DNA of 64,000 nucleotides from positions 376,193,633-376,257,632 of the forward strand of contig NC_053039.3 of assembly GCF_002575655.3 (NCBI RefSeq), written 5' to 3'. The notes under the pieces were generated by a model, which did not search any database, was not told the DNA's origin, and saw only the letters and a list, made by a program, of their open reading frames with translations. This stretch comes from Aegilops tauschii subsp. strangulata (lineage: Eukaryota > Streptophyta > Magnoliopsida > Poales > Poaceae). Every line of letters starts with the position of its first letter. The first letter of the stretch is position 1. Positions 32,523-44,500 of this stretch are shown one piece after another. Both the position numbers and the translations under genes were made by a program.

Positions 32523-33608
32523 ATGATGCAGCACCCGATTTACTTTGTCAGCTCCCTCTTGCAGGGGGCTAGGTCGAGGTACTCCGGTGTGCAAAAATTG
32601 CTCTTCGGCCTCCTTATGGCCTCGAGGAAGCTGCGTCATTACTTCCAAGCCCACGAGATCACTGTCATCACCCGCCTCCCGCTACAACGGATACTGCACA
32701 ACCCAGATGCGACCGGAAGGATTGTGGAATGGGCCTTGGAGTTGTCGAGCTTTGGGTTGAAGTTTGAAAGTACCTCAACAATCCAGCGCAGAATCTTGGC
32801 AGAGTTCATTACGGAATGGACCTCAACACCTGACGAAGAAATCCAAGAGACCACCCTCCCTGGCAAGGAAGAGGATCGCGACTGGATCATGTACTTTGAC
32901 GGGGCTTTCTCGCTGCAAGGCGCCGGTGCTGGCGTGCTGCTTGTCGCACCCACCGGAGAGAACCTCAAGTACGTGATCCAGATGCACTTTCCCAGGGAGA
33001 TGTCCACAAACAACACTGCTGAGTATGAGGGGCTGTTTGCCGGTCTCAGGATCGCGGCAGACCTCGGGGTGAAGAAGCTCATCGTCAGGGGTGACTCGTA
33101 GCTTGTCGTCAAACAAGTCAACAAGGATTACTAGAGCCCATTGATGGAGGCCTACGTAGATGAAGTGAGGAAGCTGGAGGAGCGCTTTGACGGTATCCAA
33201 GCGGAGCACGTTCCCCGAGCGGAGCACGACATCACCGATTACCTATCGAAGCATGCTGCATTCAAGCTACCTGTGGAACCAGGTACCTTTCTGCTCCGGT
33301 TAACTCAGCCATCCGTCGAACCATCAACGGGGCGGAACAACCGGAGGAAGTCAGGTCCCGGCAAGTACTTTCCCGCCGAGCCCCCCGGGGCTGCCGGCAA
33401 GGATGCTGTCGTGGACGCTGAGCTTGCCAAAGAGCAACTGGCTCCGGCAGGGCGTCAAGCCCTGGCCGTGGAGACAGCCGCTCCCATGGCAGAGGAAATG
33501 CCTTTGGCCTTGCCGTCAAGCCCCAGACTCCGGCGTGGGCGCAGCATACTGTCCGATTCCTCCAAACAGGGGAACTTCCTGAGGAGCAAGAAGAAGCGGA
33601 AAGACTAG
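32523..33608 (+). pseudogene. Element A RNase H (second part) and archaeal-type RNase H
   Basis: It resumes the frame cut at 18557: HPIYFVSSLLQGARSRY and FGLLMASRKLRHYF end the first RNase H. The second RNase H follows (MYFDGAFSLQGAGAGVLL, NNTAEYEGLFAGL, VRGDS, VPRAEHDITDYLS). TAG codons at 33099-33101 and 33132-33134 fall inside it, the first right after the third acidic residue. The frame then shifts near 33560 into that of integrase. Confidence 0.87.
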
Positions 33609-34771
33609 CCCGTCGGTCCACCCTGTACCAGTTCGTCGATGACGTCCTGTACAGGAGAAGGCCGAACAGTGTGAAATTGAAGTGCATCCCCCGGGAAGAA
33701 GGACTGGAGCTGTTGGCAGAGATACATGGAGGCATATGCGGCTCCCACATAGGGTCGAGGGCCCTTGCCGGAAAGGCATTCCGGCAAGGTTTCTTCTGGC
33801 CCACCGCCCTCCAGGATGCGACAACACTAGTAACCAAGTGTGAAGCGTGTCAGTTCCATTCAAAGAAGCTTCATCAACCATCTCAAGCCCTTCAAATGAT
33901 CCCTCTCTCCTGGCAATTCTTGGTCTGGGGGCTGGACATACTTGGCCCTTTCCTCCGTGCTGTCGGGGGCTTTGAGTACTTGTACGTTGCAATTGACAAG
34001 TTCACAAAGTGGCTAGAGGTTGAACCAGTGAGGAAGGTGACAACACAGTTAGCCGTCAAGTTCTTCAAGGGACTAGTCTGCCGTTTTGGTGTGCCAAACA
34101 GAGTCATCACCGACAACGGCACGCAGTTCACAAGCCGCACCTTCATGCAGTACATTCAAGACCTCGGCAGCAAGGTCTGTTTTGCTTCCGTGGCACACCC
34201 CCGGAGCAACGGCCAAGCAGAGAGGGCGAATGCTGAAGTGTTGCGAGGCCTGAGAACGAAGACCTTTGATAGGCTGCACAAGAGCAGAAGGCGCTGGATT
34301 GATGAATTGCCGGCGGTTCTTTGGTCGATCAGAACAACGCCAAATCGAGCCACCGGCCAGACACCCTTCACCCTAGTATATGGGGCGGAGGCAGTTCTCC
34401 CCACGGAACTCATATATGGGTCACCTCGAGTGCTCGCTTATGATGAGCTTGAGCAAGAGCAGTTGCGACAAGATGACGCGACGCTCCTTGAGGAAGATCG
34501 TCTTCGGGCGGCCGTGAGAGCAGCGCGCTACGAGCAAGCCTTGCGCCGCTACCATAGCCGCAAGGTTCATGCCCGAAGCTTTGAGGAAGGCGACCTTGTT
34601 CTTCGGCGCGTTCAGTCGGCCAAGAATTCCAACAAGTTGACGCCGAAGTGGGAAGGCCCTTCTCGGGTAATACCAGTCACCAGGCCTGGCGCAGTTCGCC
34701 TGGAGACCGAAGACGCCGTTCGAGTGAGCAACTCCTGGAACATCGAGCATCTTCACAAGTTTTACCCATAA
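33609..34771 (+). CDS. Element A integrase
   Basis: Open from about 33560 to TAA at 34769-34771. HHCC: EIHGGICGSHIGS...CEACQ. Catalytic core: GLDILGPF, ITDNGTQF, SNGQAERANAE. C-terminal tail: YHSRKVHARSFEEGDLVLR and PKWEGPSRV. All three D-D-E residues are present. It is less similar to the integrases of B and E than those two are to each other. Confidence 0.9.
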
Positions 34772-35738
34772 GGCGCGGCTTGCCGGGCCTCCCGGCAAGC
34801 CACCTTTTGTACAAGCTTTGCCGGCAAGGCATGTAACCCTTTGTACAAAGCCAGGCACATACCCTGAGCATAAATAAATGAAGCGCTGGCGCCCTAAGTT
34901 ATAGCATGCATGCTAGGTCGAGTCTCTTCCTTGGTTAGGCTTGATAGTGCTTAGCAGCGACTAACCCCTAGCCTAGAGGTCGAGTGCGCGTCTCTCTGTT
35001 CTTTTCTGTCCTCTTTTGGTTCGCAGGGTAGATGAGCACTTCTGCTGAGCTACTTGGAAGAAAGGGAACGGACCGGCGCCCCGACCCCGGCAAACCAGAG
35101 TTGCCGGGGGCTGCAAGTACAAGGATCCAACCGCGGCAAGACAAGATTGCCGGGGGCTGCAGATCCAGATAAGTCTTCCATCCTCTGTCATGCATTTCGG
35201 TACGGAATTGGGACATGTGAAACCTCGTTTTACCTCCAGGCTACCGTGCTCCCCTCTTTTTCCGTACCTAAGGATTATCTCCTGGGTCCGGACTTGGTTG
35301 TAGCCGCGGCAGCAAGGAGATAGAACGAGGAGCCTAAGCCCACTTCATCCCTGCCTCCGCCAAGGGCGCGAGAATGGTCGAAGTGAGGGGGACGGCAAGG
35401 CCTGTTGCCGGCCGAAAAACGTTTATCTTAAAAAGTAACAAGGATTCGCTCCTTGTCGCGGGGTCCACCCACGGACGAAAAACCCGGCAAACATCCCTTT
35501 TTCATGAAAAAACATCCCACACAGGTACAGTCCGTACGGAATGAAAAACATGAGCAAGGGGATTACAAGTTCTAAATTTAACAAAGGCCCGAAGGCTTAC
35601 AAACTAAAAAAGAGATAAGATACCCATAATCCCTTTCTTGTCCCTCTCCTCAGGAGGCAGGTCAATGAGGCGAAAGGGAAAAAGGGGCGCCTAGGCGAGC
35701 TACGAGCAGCAGAAAGCACCAAGAGAACATCTTGGTGG
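34772..35738 (+). other. Element A spacer between convergent genes
   Basis: 967 bp between pol (plus) and the antisense gene (minus). It has several palindromes on the GCCGGCAAG theme (for example CTTGCCGGG...CCCGGCAAG at 34779-34798; also 35088-35116) and one CATGCATG (34905-34912). No coding sequence is seen. Confidence 0.65.
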
Positions 35739-36668
35739 CTACCCAAGGGTAGGCCGGTGATGACGGTGCCAGGAAAGGAGCTGGAAGATGAGGCGGCAGG
35801 ACGCCGGACACGCGACGAAGGTGTCGGTTTCCACGTACTCCGAGTTGACGGCCTTGCCACCCGCCCTCTTCCTCTTCCGCAACCTCCCGACGCCAGCCGC
35901 CAAAGGAGACGGCCCCGAGAAGTTCAAGGAGCTGGCCCCTCCCCCGGCAAAACTCTGCCGGAGGAACGGCCAGGTGCAGATGCTGCTGCTGCCGCACCCG
36001 CCCAGGCGCGGGGCATCCGACGCCTCGTCAGACTCGTCCCCGTCATTTGCCCCGCTGTCCTCCTCGTCACTTTCGCTCGAGGAAGAGCTTCCATCGTCGG
36101 AGTCTCCATCGGAGGAGCTCTCCACGCAGCACCTCAGGCGAGTCCCAAACTCTCCGAAGACCTTGACGGAGAGCAGGCCGTCCTCCATTAATTTGAAGTA
36201 AAGGACGAGTCCCGCCGTTAGGCTATGGATGCAAGCAAACGTCTTCCATCCACGGCGAAGGTACATGACCCGAGGAGCTGGGAAGTCGACGTCGACCCGC
36301 GTGCCCCCATTCCCGCAGCCCCTCATGTACAACCCGAGGGTCCGAGGCGGGTCACGCTACATCTCCCGGGCGAAAGGGGCGGGAAGGCGAAGACGGCGAC
36401 GCGGAGGCCGGCGTTGCCTGATGAAGAACTCGCGGGGCTGGTCTTCAACATGGCCCTCCATCGGGAAAGGCATCATTGTTGGGGGCGAGGCCGGTGCACC
36501 GCCCCGTCCTCCTCTTCCCCGGGCACCACGACCTCTACCACGGCCTCGCCCCCTCCCCCTTCCCCTCGCGGCCGGCTCCACCACTGCGGGCTCAGAAGGA
36601 GGAGGAACGCGCTGTCGAGCGGCGACCCTCGCCGCCACCGTCGAGGGACCGGGATTCCCCTTCTCCAT
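35739..36668 (-). pseudogene. Element A antisense gene with B3-like DNA-binding domain
   Basis: Minus strand from the ATG at 36668 (MEKGNPGPSTVAARV), 310 codons including an in-frame TAG at 36359-36357 (codon 104). Residues about 35-60 are Arg-Gly repeats. From about residue 70 the sequence fits a B3 fold: EFFIRQRRPP, LRLPAPFAREM, TRVDVDFPAPRVMYL, RRGWKTFACIHSL, LVLYFKLMEDGLLSVKVFG. The GW..F...H.L..G..L.F pattern is the conserved end of plant B3 domains. A long acidic Ser/Asp/Glu stretch and a basic RKRKR patch follow. I infer nuclear DNA binding. The frame stays open upstream to 37139, but the ATG at 36668 lies closest below a TATA box. Alternatives: a diverged fold outside B3. Confidence 0.72.
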
Positions 36669-36745
36669 GGCGGGTGAAAGGAAGAAGCAGAAGCAGGAGG
36701 AGATAGATGATAGAAGAGTACGGGGTGCCATCCTCCCTTCCCTCT

Positions 36746-36754
36746 CCTTATAAA
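36746..36754 (-). promoter_or_regulatory. TATA box of the element A antisense gene
   Basis: The minus strand reads CCTTTATAAGGAG, about 80 bp upstream of the ATG at 36668, matching the arrangement of the antisense gene in element B. Confidence 0.55.
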
Positions 36755-37072
36755 GGAACGGGACCGGGGCTCGACCGCCCCGCTTGGCCAATCCAGCCAC
36801 CGGAGGCGCAGGGAATCGAGACCGACCCACTGCCCCAACCAGCGACGACCCGGTTTCCCGCCTCCACCGCTCGCCACCCCAAGTGCATGGAGGACGCGTG
36901 GCGAACGTGCAGAACCGAGAGGACGGGTGAAGCGACCTCTCCCCACCCCGTGATCGTGGGGTGTGGACGCCTTGAAGACCGCGACCCGGCCCCGCGCAGT
37001 AAATGAGCCGCGCCTCCACGCCTTCCTTTTTTATGGGGAAGGCGCGAGCCGCCTCTTTACCATGATGTGACG

Positions 37073-37099
37073 CATGCATGCGGAAACAGCCCATGCATG
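37073..37099. promoter_or_regulatory. Pair of RY octamers CATGCATG upstream of the B3-like gene
   Basis: CATGCATG at 37073-37080 and 37092-37099, about 320-345 bp upstream of the antisense TATA box. RY elements are bound by the ABI3/FUS3/LEC2 class of B3 proteins; whether this B3-like protein binds them is unknown. Confidence 0.45.
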
Positions 37100-37270
37100 C
37101 CGCCCACATCACGCGCGCCCCTCCCCGTCGCGCGTTCAACGCGGGTCATGGGAAGCGCAGCGCGCGAAAAGTTTTTACCACGATAAAAACCGCCCCTCCT
37201 GCCCACGCACCGTTTTGGTCCTGACCCAACAACGTGTCGCGCTTATGTGTGGCCCAGGCCCGGGGGCTCC

Positions 37271-38440
37271 TTTCGGTGTACAAAAGAAGGGGCACACCTT
37301 TGTACCCCTTTACTTGTGCACGAGCAGTCGGAGCCGCGCCCACGGCCGCACCAAGCAGAACAGAGGAGGTGAACCGAGGTAAAACCGAAGCCCAAGACAG
37401 CCAAGGAAACGCCAAGGCCAAGAAGCACAAGCAGCAAGGAGGCGAAGCAGGTTCCCCGGGCAAGACCCTTGCCGGGGCAACCCCAGCAGCCCCGGCAAGA
37501 CCCTCCTTGCCGGGGCGGCCCGCCCACACCAGCGGAGTGAGCCACCCTTGAGCCCACGGTTTCCAACACCATCAAGCACGTTGGAACTAGGGCTCGGGAG
37601 GCACCTCCATGGTGGCATGCAGATCTTTGTCAAGACCAAGGAACACTCAAGAACAGATGAGGATTAAAAGACAACGGTCCTCGGCAAGATCCTTGCCGAG
37701 GAGAGCCACAAGACCCCTGACAAGATCCTTGCCGGGGACGACAGCGCGCCACGGTAAGACCCTTGCCGGTCCACCCAGCAAGGCCCTCGCCAAGGGCGTC
37801 AGCGGGGCCACTGCCAGGCCCACACCAACCAAGTCTCCACCTCTGTTCCCATGCAGCTGTCAGCCCGACCAAATGGGCAAGCACCTGCATGGCAACATGC
37901 AGCTCCCAGACCAACTGGTGGCATGCAGATCTTCGTGAAGGCTCCAGCACCGCGCTACCTCAGCTGCCTGGCTGCCTACATGGCACCGCACGCATATCTG
38001 GCCAGGGCGCGTGTCGAAGCGAGGAGGAGCGACGGACGGGATGGGCCTCGCTCCCACCCCTGATAAACCTAGGGGACACCTCAGCGGTGCATTAAATGCG
38101 TCTTGTCCTGTAATACGGGCGATAAGCTCACAATATTGTACGCCTTTCCACCTCCTGTGTGCCACGGTGGCAGCCCCTTTTCGACTATAAAAGGAGGCCC
38201 ATGGCGTACTGGAGAGGGATTCGGCTCTTTGGGACCACACGGCCACCGCAGCTAGTTCAGGAGCTCAAGAACACTCAATACACCCACCAAAGCAGGACTA
38301 GGGTTTTACGCATCCTCGTGGCCTGAACCTGGGTAAACGATCCTTGTGCTGATTACTAATCCTGCTCTTCTCACAACCCTGCGCCCCGACAACCGTAGTA
38401 GGGATTCTTGTGATCCCATAGGTGTCGTTCCACACCGACA
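37271..38440 (+). repeat. Element A 3' LTR
   Basis: 1170 bp, collinear with the 5' LTR. It starts TTTCGG where the 5' LTR has TGTCGG and ends CACACCGACA. It keeps the intact TATA box TATAAAAG (38186-38193) and all four CATGCA motifs (37616, 37850, 37896, 37922). A purine-containing GCCCGGGGGCTCC lies just before it. Confidence 0.93.
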
Positions 38441-38445
38441 GTGTT

Positions 38446-38547
38446 GGTATGGAGGCAGCCTTGGATACGTTAGCCATGGAAATTGAAAGTATGGTGGAAA
38501 AAGGAATAAACTTTATTTTCTGTTTGGGAACCGCCTATGGCATATCT
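38446..38547 (+). other. Element C internal fragment between A and element 2
   Basis: 102 bp of C sequence (the preceding GTGTT at 38441-38445 is the A duplication). It ends in TATCT, the target site of element 2. Confidence 0.75.
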
Positions 38548-40203
38548 TGTTGGAAATATGCCCTAGAGGCAATAATAAAAAGGTTATTATTATATTTCCT
38601 TGTTCATGATAATTGTCTATTGTTCATGCTATAATTGTGTTATCCGGAAACCGTAATACATGTGTGAATACATAGACCACAACATGTCCCTAGTGAGACT
38701 CTAGTTGACTAGCTCGTTGATCAACAGATAGTCATGGTTTCCTAACTATGGACATTGGATGTCATTGATAACGGGATCACATCATTAGGAGAATGATGTG
38801 ATGGACAAGACCCAATCCAAAGCATAGCGCAAAGATCGTGAAGTTCGTTTGCTAGAACTTTTCCAATGTCAAGTATCTTTTCCTTAGACCATGAGATCGT
38901 GTAACTCCCGGATGCCGTAGGAGTGCTTTGGGTGCACCAAATGTCACAACGTAACTGGGTGACTATAAAGGTACACTATAGGTAAGTCTGAAAGTGTCTG
39001 TTGGGTTGACACAGATCGAGACTGGGATTTGTCACTCCGTATGACGGAGAGGTATCTCTGGGCCCACTCGGTAATGCATCATCATAATGAGCTCAATGTG
39101 ACTAAGGAGTTAGCCACGAGATCATGCATTACGGTATGAGTAAAGAGACTTGCCGGTAACGAGATTGAACAAGGTATTGGGATACCGACGATCGAATCTC
39201 GGGCAAGTAACATACCGATTGACAAAGGGAAATGTATACGGGATTGATTGAATCCTCGACATCGTGGTTCATCCGATGAGATCATCGTGGAACATGTGGG
39301 AGCCAACATGGGTATCCAGATCCCGCTGTTGGTTATTGACCGGAGAGGCGTCTCGGTCATGTCTGCATGTCTCCCGAACCCGTAGGGTCTACACACTTAA
39401 GGTATGGTGACGCTAGGGTTGTAGAGATATTAGTATGCGGAAACCTGAAAGTTGCTCGGAGTCCCGGATGAGATCCTGAACGTCACGAGGAGTTCTGGAA
39501 TGGTCCGAAGGTGAAGAATTATATATAGGAAGTCCAGTTTCGGCCACCGGGAAAGTTTCGGGGGTTATCGGTATTGTACCGGGACCACCGGAAGGGTCCC
39601 GGGGGTCCACCGGGTGGGGCCACCTATCCCGGAGGGCCCCATGGGCTGAAGTGGGAGGGGAACCAGCCCCAGGTGGGCTGGTGTGCCCCCATGGGCCTCC
39701 CCCTGCGCCTAGGGTTGGAAACCCTGGGGGTGGGGGGCGCCCCACCTAGCGCCGGCGCCCCCCCAGGGGGCCTATATATAGTGGGGTGGGGGGGGAGGGC
39801 AGCAGTACCCTAGCCCCTGGCTCCTCCCTCTCCCTCCCGTGACACCTCTCCCTCCTGTTTGCGCTTGGTGAAGCCCTGCCGGGATCCCCGCTACTTCCAC
39901 CACCACGCCGTCGTGCTGCTGGATCTCCATCAACCTCTCCTTCCCCCTTGCTGGATCAAGAAGGAGGAGACGTCGCTGCTCCGTACGTGTGTTGAACGCG
40001 GAGGTGCCGTCCGTTCGGCGCTCGGTCATCGGTGATTTGGATCACGACGAGTACGACTCCATCAACCCCGTTCACTTGAACGCTTCCGCTCGCGATCTAC
40101 AAGGGTATGTAGATGCACTCCTTCCCTCTCGTTGCTAGTAAACTCCATAGATGGATCTTGGTGATGCGTAGAAAATTTTAAATTTCTGCTACGACTCCCA
40201 ACA
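38548..40203 (+). repeat. Element 2 5' LTR
   Basis: 1656 bp, TGTTGG...CCCAACA. A TATA-like CTATATATAG lies at about 39771-39781. It is shorter than the 3' LTR mainly through loss of about 55 bp near 39740. Confidence 0.95.
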
Positions 40204-40204
40204 G

Positions 40205-40219
40205 TGGCATCATGAGCCA
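40205..40219 (+). other. Element 2 primer-binding site
   Basis: TGGCATCATGAGCCA directly after the 5' LTR, close to the initiator-Met type TGGTATCAGAGC of Copia elements. Confidence 0.7.
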
Positions 40220-41517
40220 GGCCTATGCGTAGTTACTATGCGCGAGTAGAACACAAGATTGTTGTGGGTGTAGATGTTGTCAATCTTTCTTGCCACTACT
40301 AGTCTTATCTTGTTTCGGCGGCATTGTGGGATGAAGCAGCCCGGACCGACCTTACATGTACGCTTACGTGAGACAGGTTCCACCGACTGACATGCACTAG
40401 TTGCATAAGGTGGCTAGTGGGTGTCTGTCTCTCCCACTTTAGTCGGAGCGGATTCGATGAAAAGGGTCCTTATGAAGGGTAAATAGAAATTGGCATATCA
40501 CGTTGTGGTTTTACGTAGGTAAGAAACGTTCTTGCTAGAAACCTATAGAAGCCACGTAAAAACATGCAACAACAATTAGAGGACGTCTAACTTGTTTTTG
40601 CAGCATGTGCCTTGTGATGTGATATGGCCAAAAGGATGTGATGAATGAGATATATGTGATGTATGAGATTGATCATGTTCTTGTAATAGGAATCACGACT
40701 TGCATGTCGATGAGTATGACAACCGGCAGGAGCCATAGGAGTTGTCTTTATTTTTTGTATGACCTGCGTGTCATTGAATAACGCCATGTAAATTACTTTA
40801 CTTTATTGCTAAACACGTTAGCCATAGAAGTAGAAGTAAACGTTGGCGTGACAACTTCATGAAGACACGATGATGGAGATCATGATGATGGAGATCATGG
40901 TGTCATGCCGGCGACGAAGATGATCATGGCGCCCCGAAGATGGAGATCAAAGGAGCAAAATGATATTGGCCATATCATGTCACTATTTGATTGCATGTGA
41001 TGTTTATCTTGTTTTACATCTTATTTTCTTAGAACGACGGTAGTAAGTAAGATGATCCCTTATAATAATTTCAAGAAAGTGTTCCCCCTAACTGTGCACC
41101 GTTGTGAAGGTTCGTTGTTTTGAAGCACCACGTGATGATCGGGTGTGATAGATTCTAACGTTCGCATACAACGGGTGTTGACGAGCCTAGCATGTACAGA
41201 CATGGCCTCGGAACACACGCAATACACTTAGGTTGACTTGACGAGCCTAGCATGTACAGACATGGCCTCAGAACACGGAAGACCGAAAGGTCGAGCATGA
41301 GTCGTATAGAAGATACGATCAACATGAAGATGTTCACCGATGTTGACTAGTCCGTCTCACGTGATGATCGGACACGGCCTAGTTAACTCGGATCATGTTT
41401 CACTTAGATGACTAGAGGGATGTCTATCTGAGTGGGAGTTCATTGAATAATTTGATTAGATGAACTTAATTGTCATGAACTTAGTCTAAAATCTTTACAA
41501 TATGTCTTGTAGATCAA
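40220..41517 (+). other. Element 2 untranslated leader
   Basis: About 1.3 kb without coding sequence. It holds a 39-bp direct repeat (41178-41216 and 41238-41276) with one difference and a 60-bp period. Part of it is related to the leader of element 1. Confidence 0.75.
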
Positions 41518-44500
41518 ATGGCCCACGTTGCCCTCAACTTCAACGCGTTCCTAGAGAAAACCAAGCTGAAAGATGATGGCAGCAACTATACAGACTGGGT
41601 CCGGAACCTGAGGATCATCCTCATAGCTGCCAAGAAAGATTATGTCCTAGAAGCACCGCTAGGTGAAGCACCCATCCCAGAGAACCAAGACGTTATGAAC
41701 GCTTGGCAGTCACGTGCTGATGATTACTCCCTCGTTCAGTGCGGCATGCTTTACAGCTTAGAACCGGGGCTTCAAAAGCGTTTTGAGAAACACGGAGCAT
41801 ATGAGATGTTCGAAGAGCTGAAAATGGTTTTCCAAGCTCATGCCCGAGTCGAGAGATATGAAGTCTCCGACAAGTTCTTCAGCTGTAAAATGGAGGAAAA
41901 TAGTTCTGTTAGTGAGCACATACTCAGAATGTCTGGGTTACACAACCGCTTGTCTCAGCTGGGAGTTAATCTCCCGGATGACGCGGTCATTGACAGAATC
42001 CTTCAGTCGCTTCCACCGAGCTACAAGAGCTTTGTGATGAACTTCAATATGCAAGGGATGGAAAAGACCATTCCTGAGGTATATTCAATGCTGAAATCAG
42101 CGGAGGTGGAGATCAAAAAGGAACATCAAGTGTTGATGGTGAATAAAACCACCAAGTTCAAGAAGGGCAAGGGTAAGAAGAACAAGAAGGACGGCAAGGG
42201 AGTTGCCGCGCCCGGTAAGCCAGTTGCCGGGAAGAAGCCAAGGAATGGACCCAAGCCTGAGACTGAGTGCTTTTATTGCAAGGGAAGTGGTCACTGGAAG
42301 CGAAACTGCCCCAAATACTTAGCGGTCAAGAAGGCCGGCAACACCAAAGGTATATGTGATATACATGTAATTGATGTGTACCTTACTTGTACTCGTAGTA
42401 GCTCCTGGGTATTTGATATCGGTGCGGTTGCTCTTATTTGTAACTCAAAACAGGAGCTCCGGAATAAACGGAGACTGGCGAAGGACGAGGTGACGATGCG
42501 CATCAGGAATGGTTCCAAGGTCGATGTGATCGCCGTCGGCACGCTACCTCTACATTTACCTACGGGATTAGTTTTAAACCTCAATAATTGTTATTTAGTG
42601 CCAGCTTTGAGCATGAACATTGTATCTGGATCTCGTTTAATGCGAGATGGCTACTCATTTAAATCCGAGAATAATGGTTGTTCTATTTATATGAGAGATA
42701 TGTTTTATGGTCATGCCCTGCTGGTCAATGGTTTATTCTTAATGAATCTCGAATGTGATGTTACACATATTCATAGTGTGAATACCAAAAGATGTAAAGT
42801 TGATAACGATAGTCCCACATACTTGTGGCATTGCCGCCTTGGTCACATTGGTGTCAAGCGCATGAAGAAGCTCCATGCTGATGGACTTATAGAGTCTCTT
42901 GATTATGAATCATTTGACACATGCGAACCATGCCTCATGGGTAAGATGACCAAAACTCCGTTCTCCGGAACAATGGAGCGAGCAACCAACTTATTGGAAA
43001 TCATACATACCGATGTGTGCGGTCCAATGAGTGTTGAGGCTGGCGGAGGCTATCATTATGTTCTCACTCTCACTGATGATTTGAGTAGATATGGGTATGT
43101 CTACCTAATGAAACACAAGTCTGAGACCTTTGAAAAGTTCAAGGAATTTCAGAGTGAGGTTGAGAATCAACGTGACAGGAAAATAAATTTCTTACAATCA
43201 GATCGTGGAGGGGAATATTTGAGTCATGAATTTGGCACACACTTAAGGAAATGTGGAATAGTTTCACAACTCAGGCCGCCTGGAACACCTCAGCGAAATG
43301 GTGTGTCCGAACGTCGTAATCGCACTCTATTGGATATGGTGCGATCTATGATGTCTCTTACCGATCTACTGCTCTCATTTTGGGGCTATGCTTTAGAGAC
43401 TGCCGCATTCACTTTAAATAGGGCTCCGTCGAAATCCGTTGAGACGACACCGTATGAATTATGGTTTGGGAAGAAACCTAAGCTGTCATTTCTAAAAGTT
43501 TGGGGATGCGATGCTTATGTCAAGAAACTTCAACCTGAAAAGCTCGAACCCAAATCGGAAAAATGCGTCTTCATAGGATACCCTAAGGAAACTATTGGGT
43601 ATACCTTCTACCTCAGATCCGAAGGCAAGATCTTCATTGCCAAGAACGGGTCCTTTCTGGAGAAAGAGTTTCTCTCGAAAGAAATAAGTGGGAGGAAAGT
43701 GGAACTTGATGAGGTGATAGTCACCCCTTCCGAACCGGAAAGTAGCGCAGCACGGGAAGATGTTCCTGTGGTGCCTACACCGACTGGGGAGGAAGTTAAT
43801 GATGATGATCATGAAGCTTCGGATCAAGTTACTGCTGAACTTCGTAGGTCCACAAGGACACGTTCCGCACCAGAGTGGTACGGCAACCCTGTCCTGGAAA
43901 TCATGTTGTTAGACAACGGTGAACCTTCGAACTATGAAGAAGCGATGGCGGGCCCGAATTCCAACAAATGGCTTGAGGCCATGCAATCCGAGATAGGATC
44001 CATGTATGAAAATGAAGTATGGACTTTGACTGACTTGCCCGATGATCGGCAAGCCATAGAAAATAAATGGATCTTTAAGAAGAAGACAGACGCGGATGGT
44101 AATGTGACCATCTATAAGGCTCGACTTGTTTCTAAGGGTTATCGACAAGTTCAAGGGGTTGACTACGATGAGACTTTCTCACCCGTAGCGAAGCTGAAGT
44201 CTGTCCGAATCATGTTAGCAATTGCCGCATTCTGTGATTATGAGATATGGCAAATGGACGTCAAAACGGCATTCCTTAACGGTTTCCTTAAGGAAGAATT
44301 GTATATGATGCAGCCGGAAGGTTTTGCCGATCCTAAGAAAGCTGACAAAGTATGCAAGCTCCAGCGCTCAATCTATGGGCTGGTGCAAGCATCTCGGAGT
44401 TGGAACATTCGCTTTGATGAGATGATCAAAGCGTTTGGGTTCACACAGACTTATGGAGAAGCCTGTGTTTACAAGAAAGTGAGTGGGAGCTCTGTAGCAT

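Larger units (their letters stand above)
13141..38440 (+). mobile_element. Element A: Tat-lineage Gypsy retrotransposon with antisense B3-like gene
   Basis: Plus-strand element bounded by LTRs 13141-14322 and 37271-38440 and by a perfect target-site duplication GTGTT (13136-13140 and 38441-38445). Without element B it is about 11.3 kb. Order: primer-binding site, gag, PR, RT, RNase H (split by B), second RNase H, integrase, spacer, antisense gene. A second RNase H is a known hallmark of the plant Tat lineage. The LTRs differ visibly and include a 17-bp indel, so A is older than B. The first base pair of the 3' LTR reads TT instead of TG. I cannot name the family with confidence. Confidence 0.92.

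Noticed and set aside
36357..37139. Longer N-terminus for the B3-like gene, up to 37139
   Set aside because: The frame is open, but the TATA box at 36746 lies inside it and the upstream part has no recognisable sequence; ATG 36668 is preferred.
39574..40029. ORFs in the proline/glycine-rich part of Angela LTRs (also 46415-47149)
   Set aside because: Present in the LTR promoter/leader region of all such elements; no sign of protein conservation.
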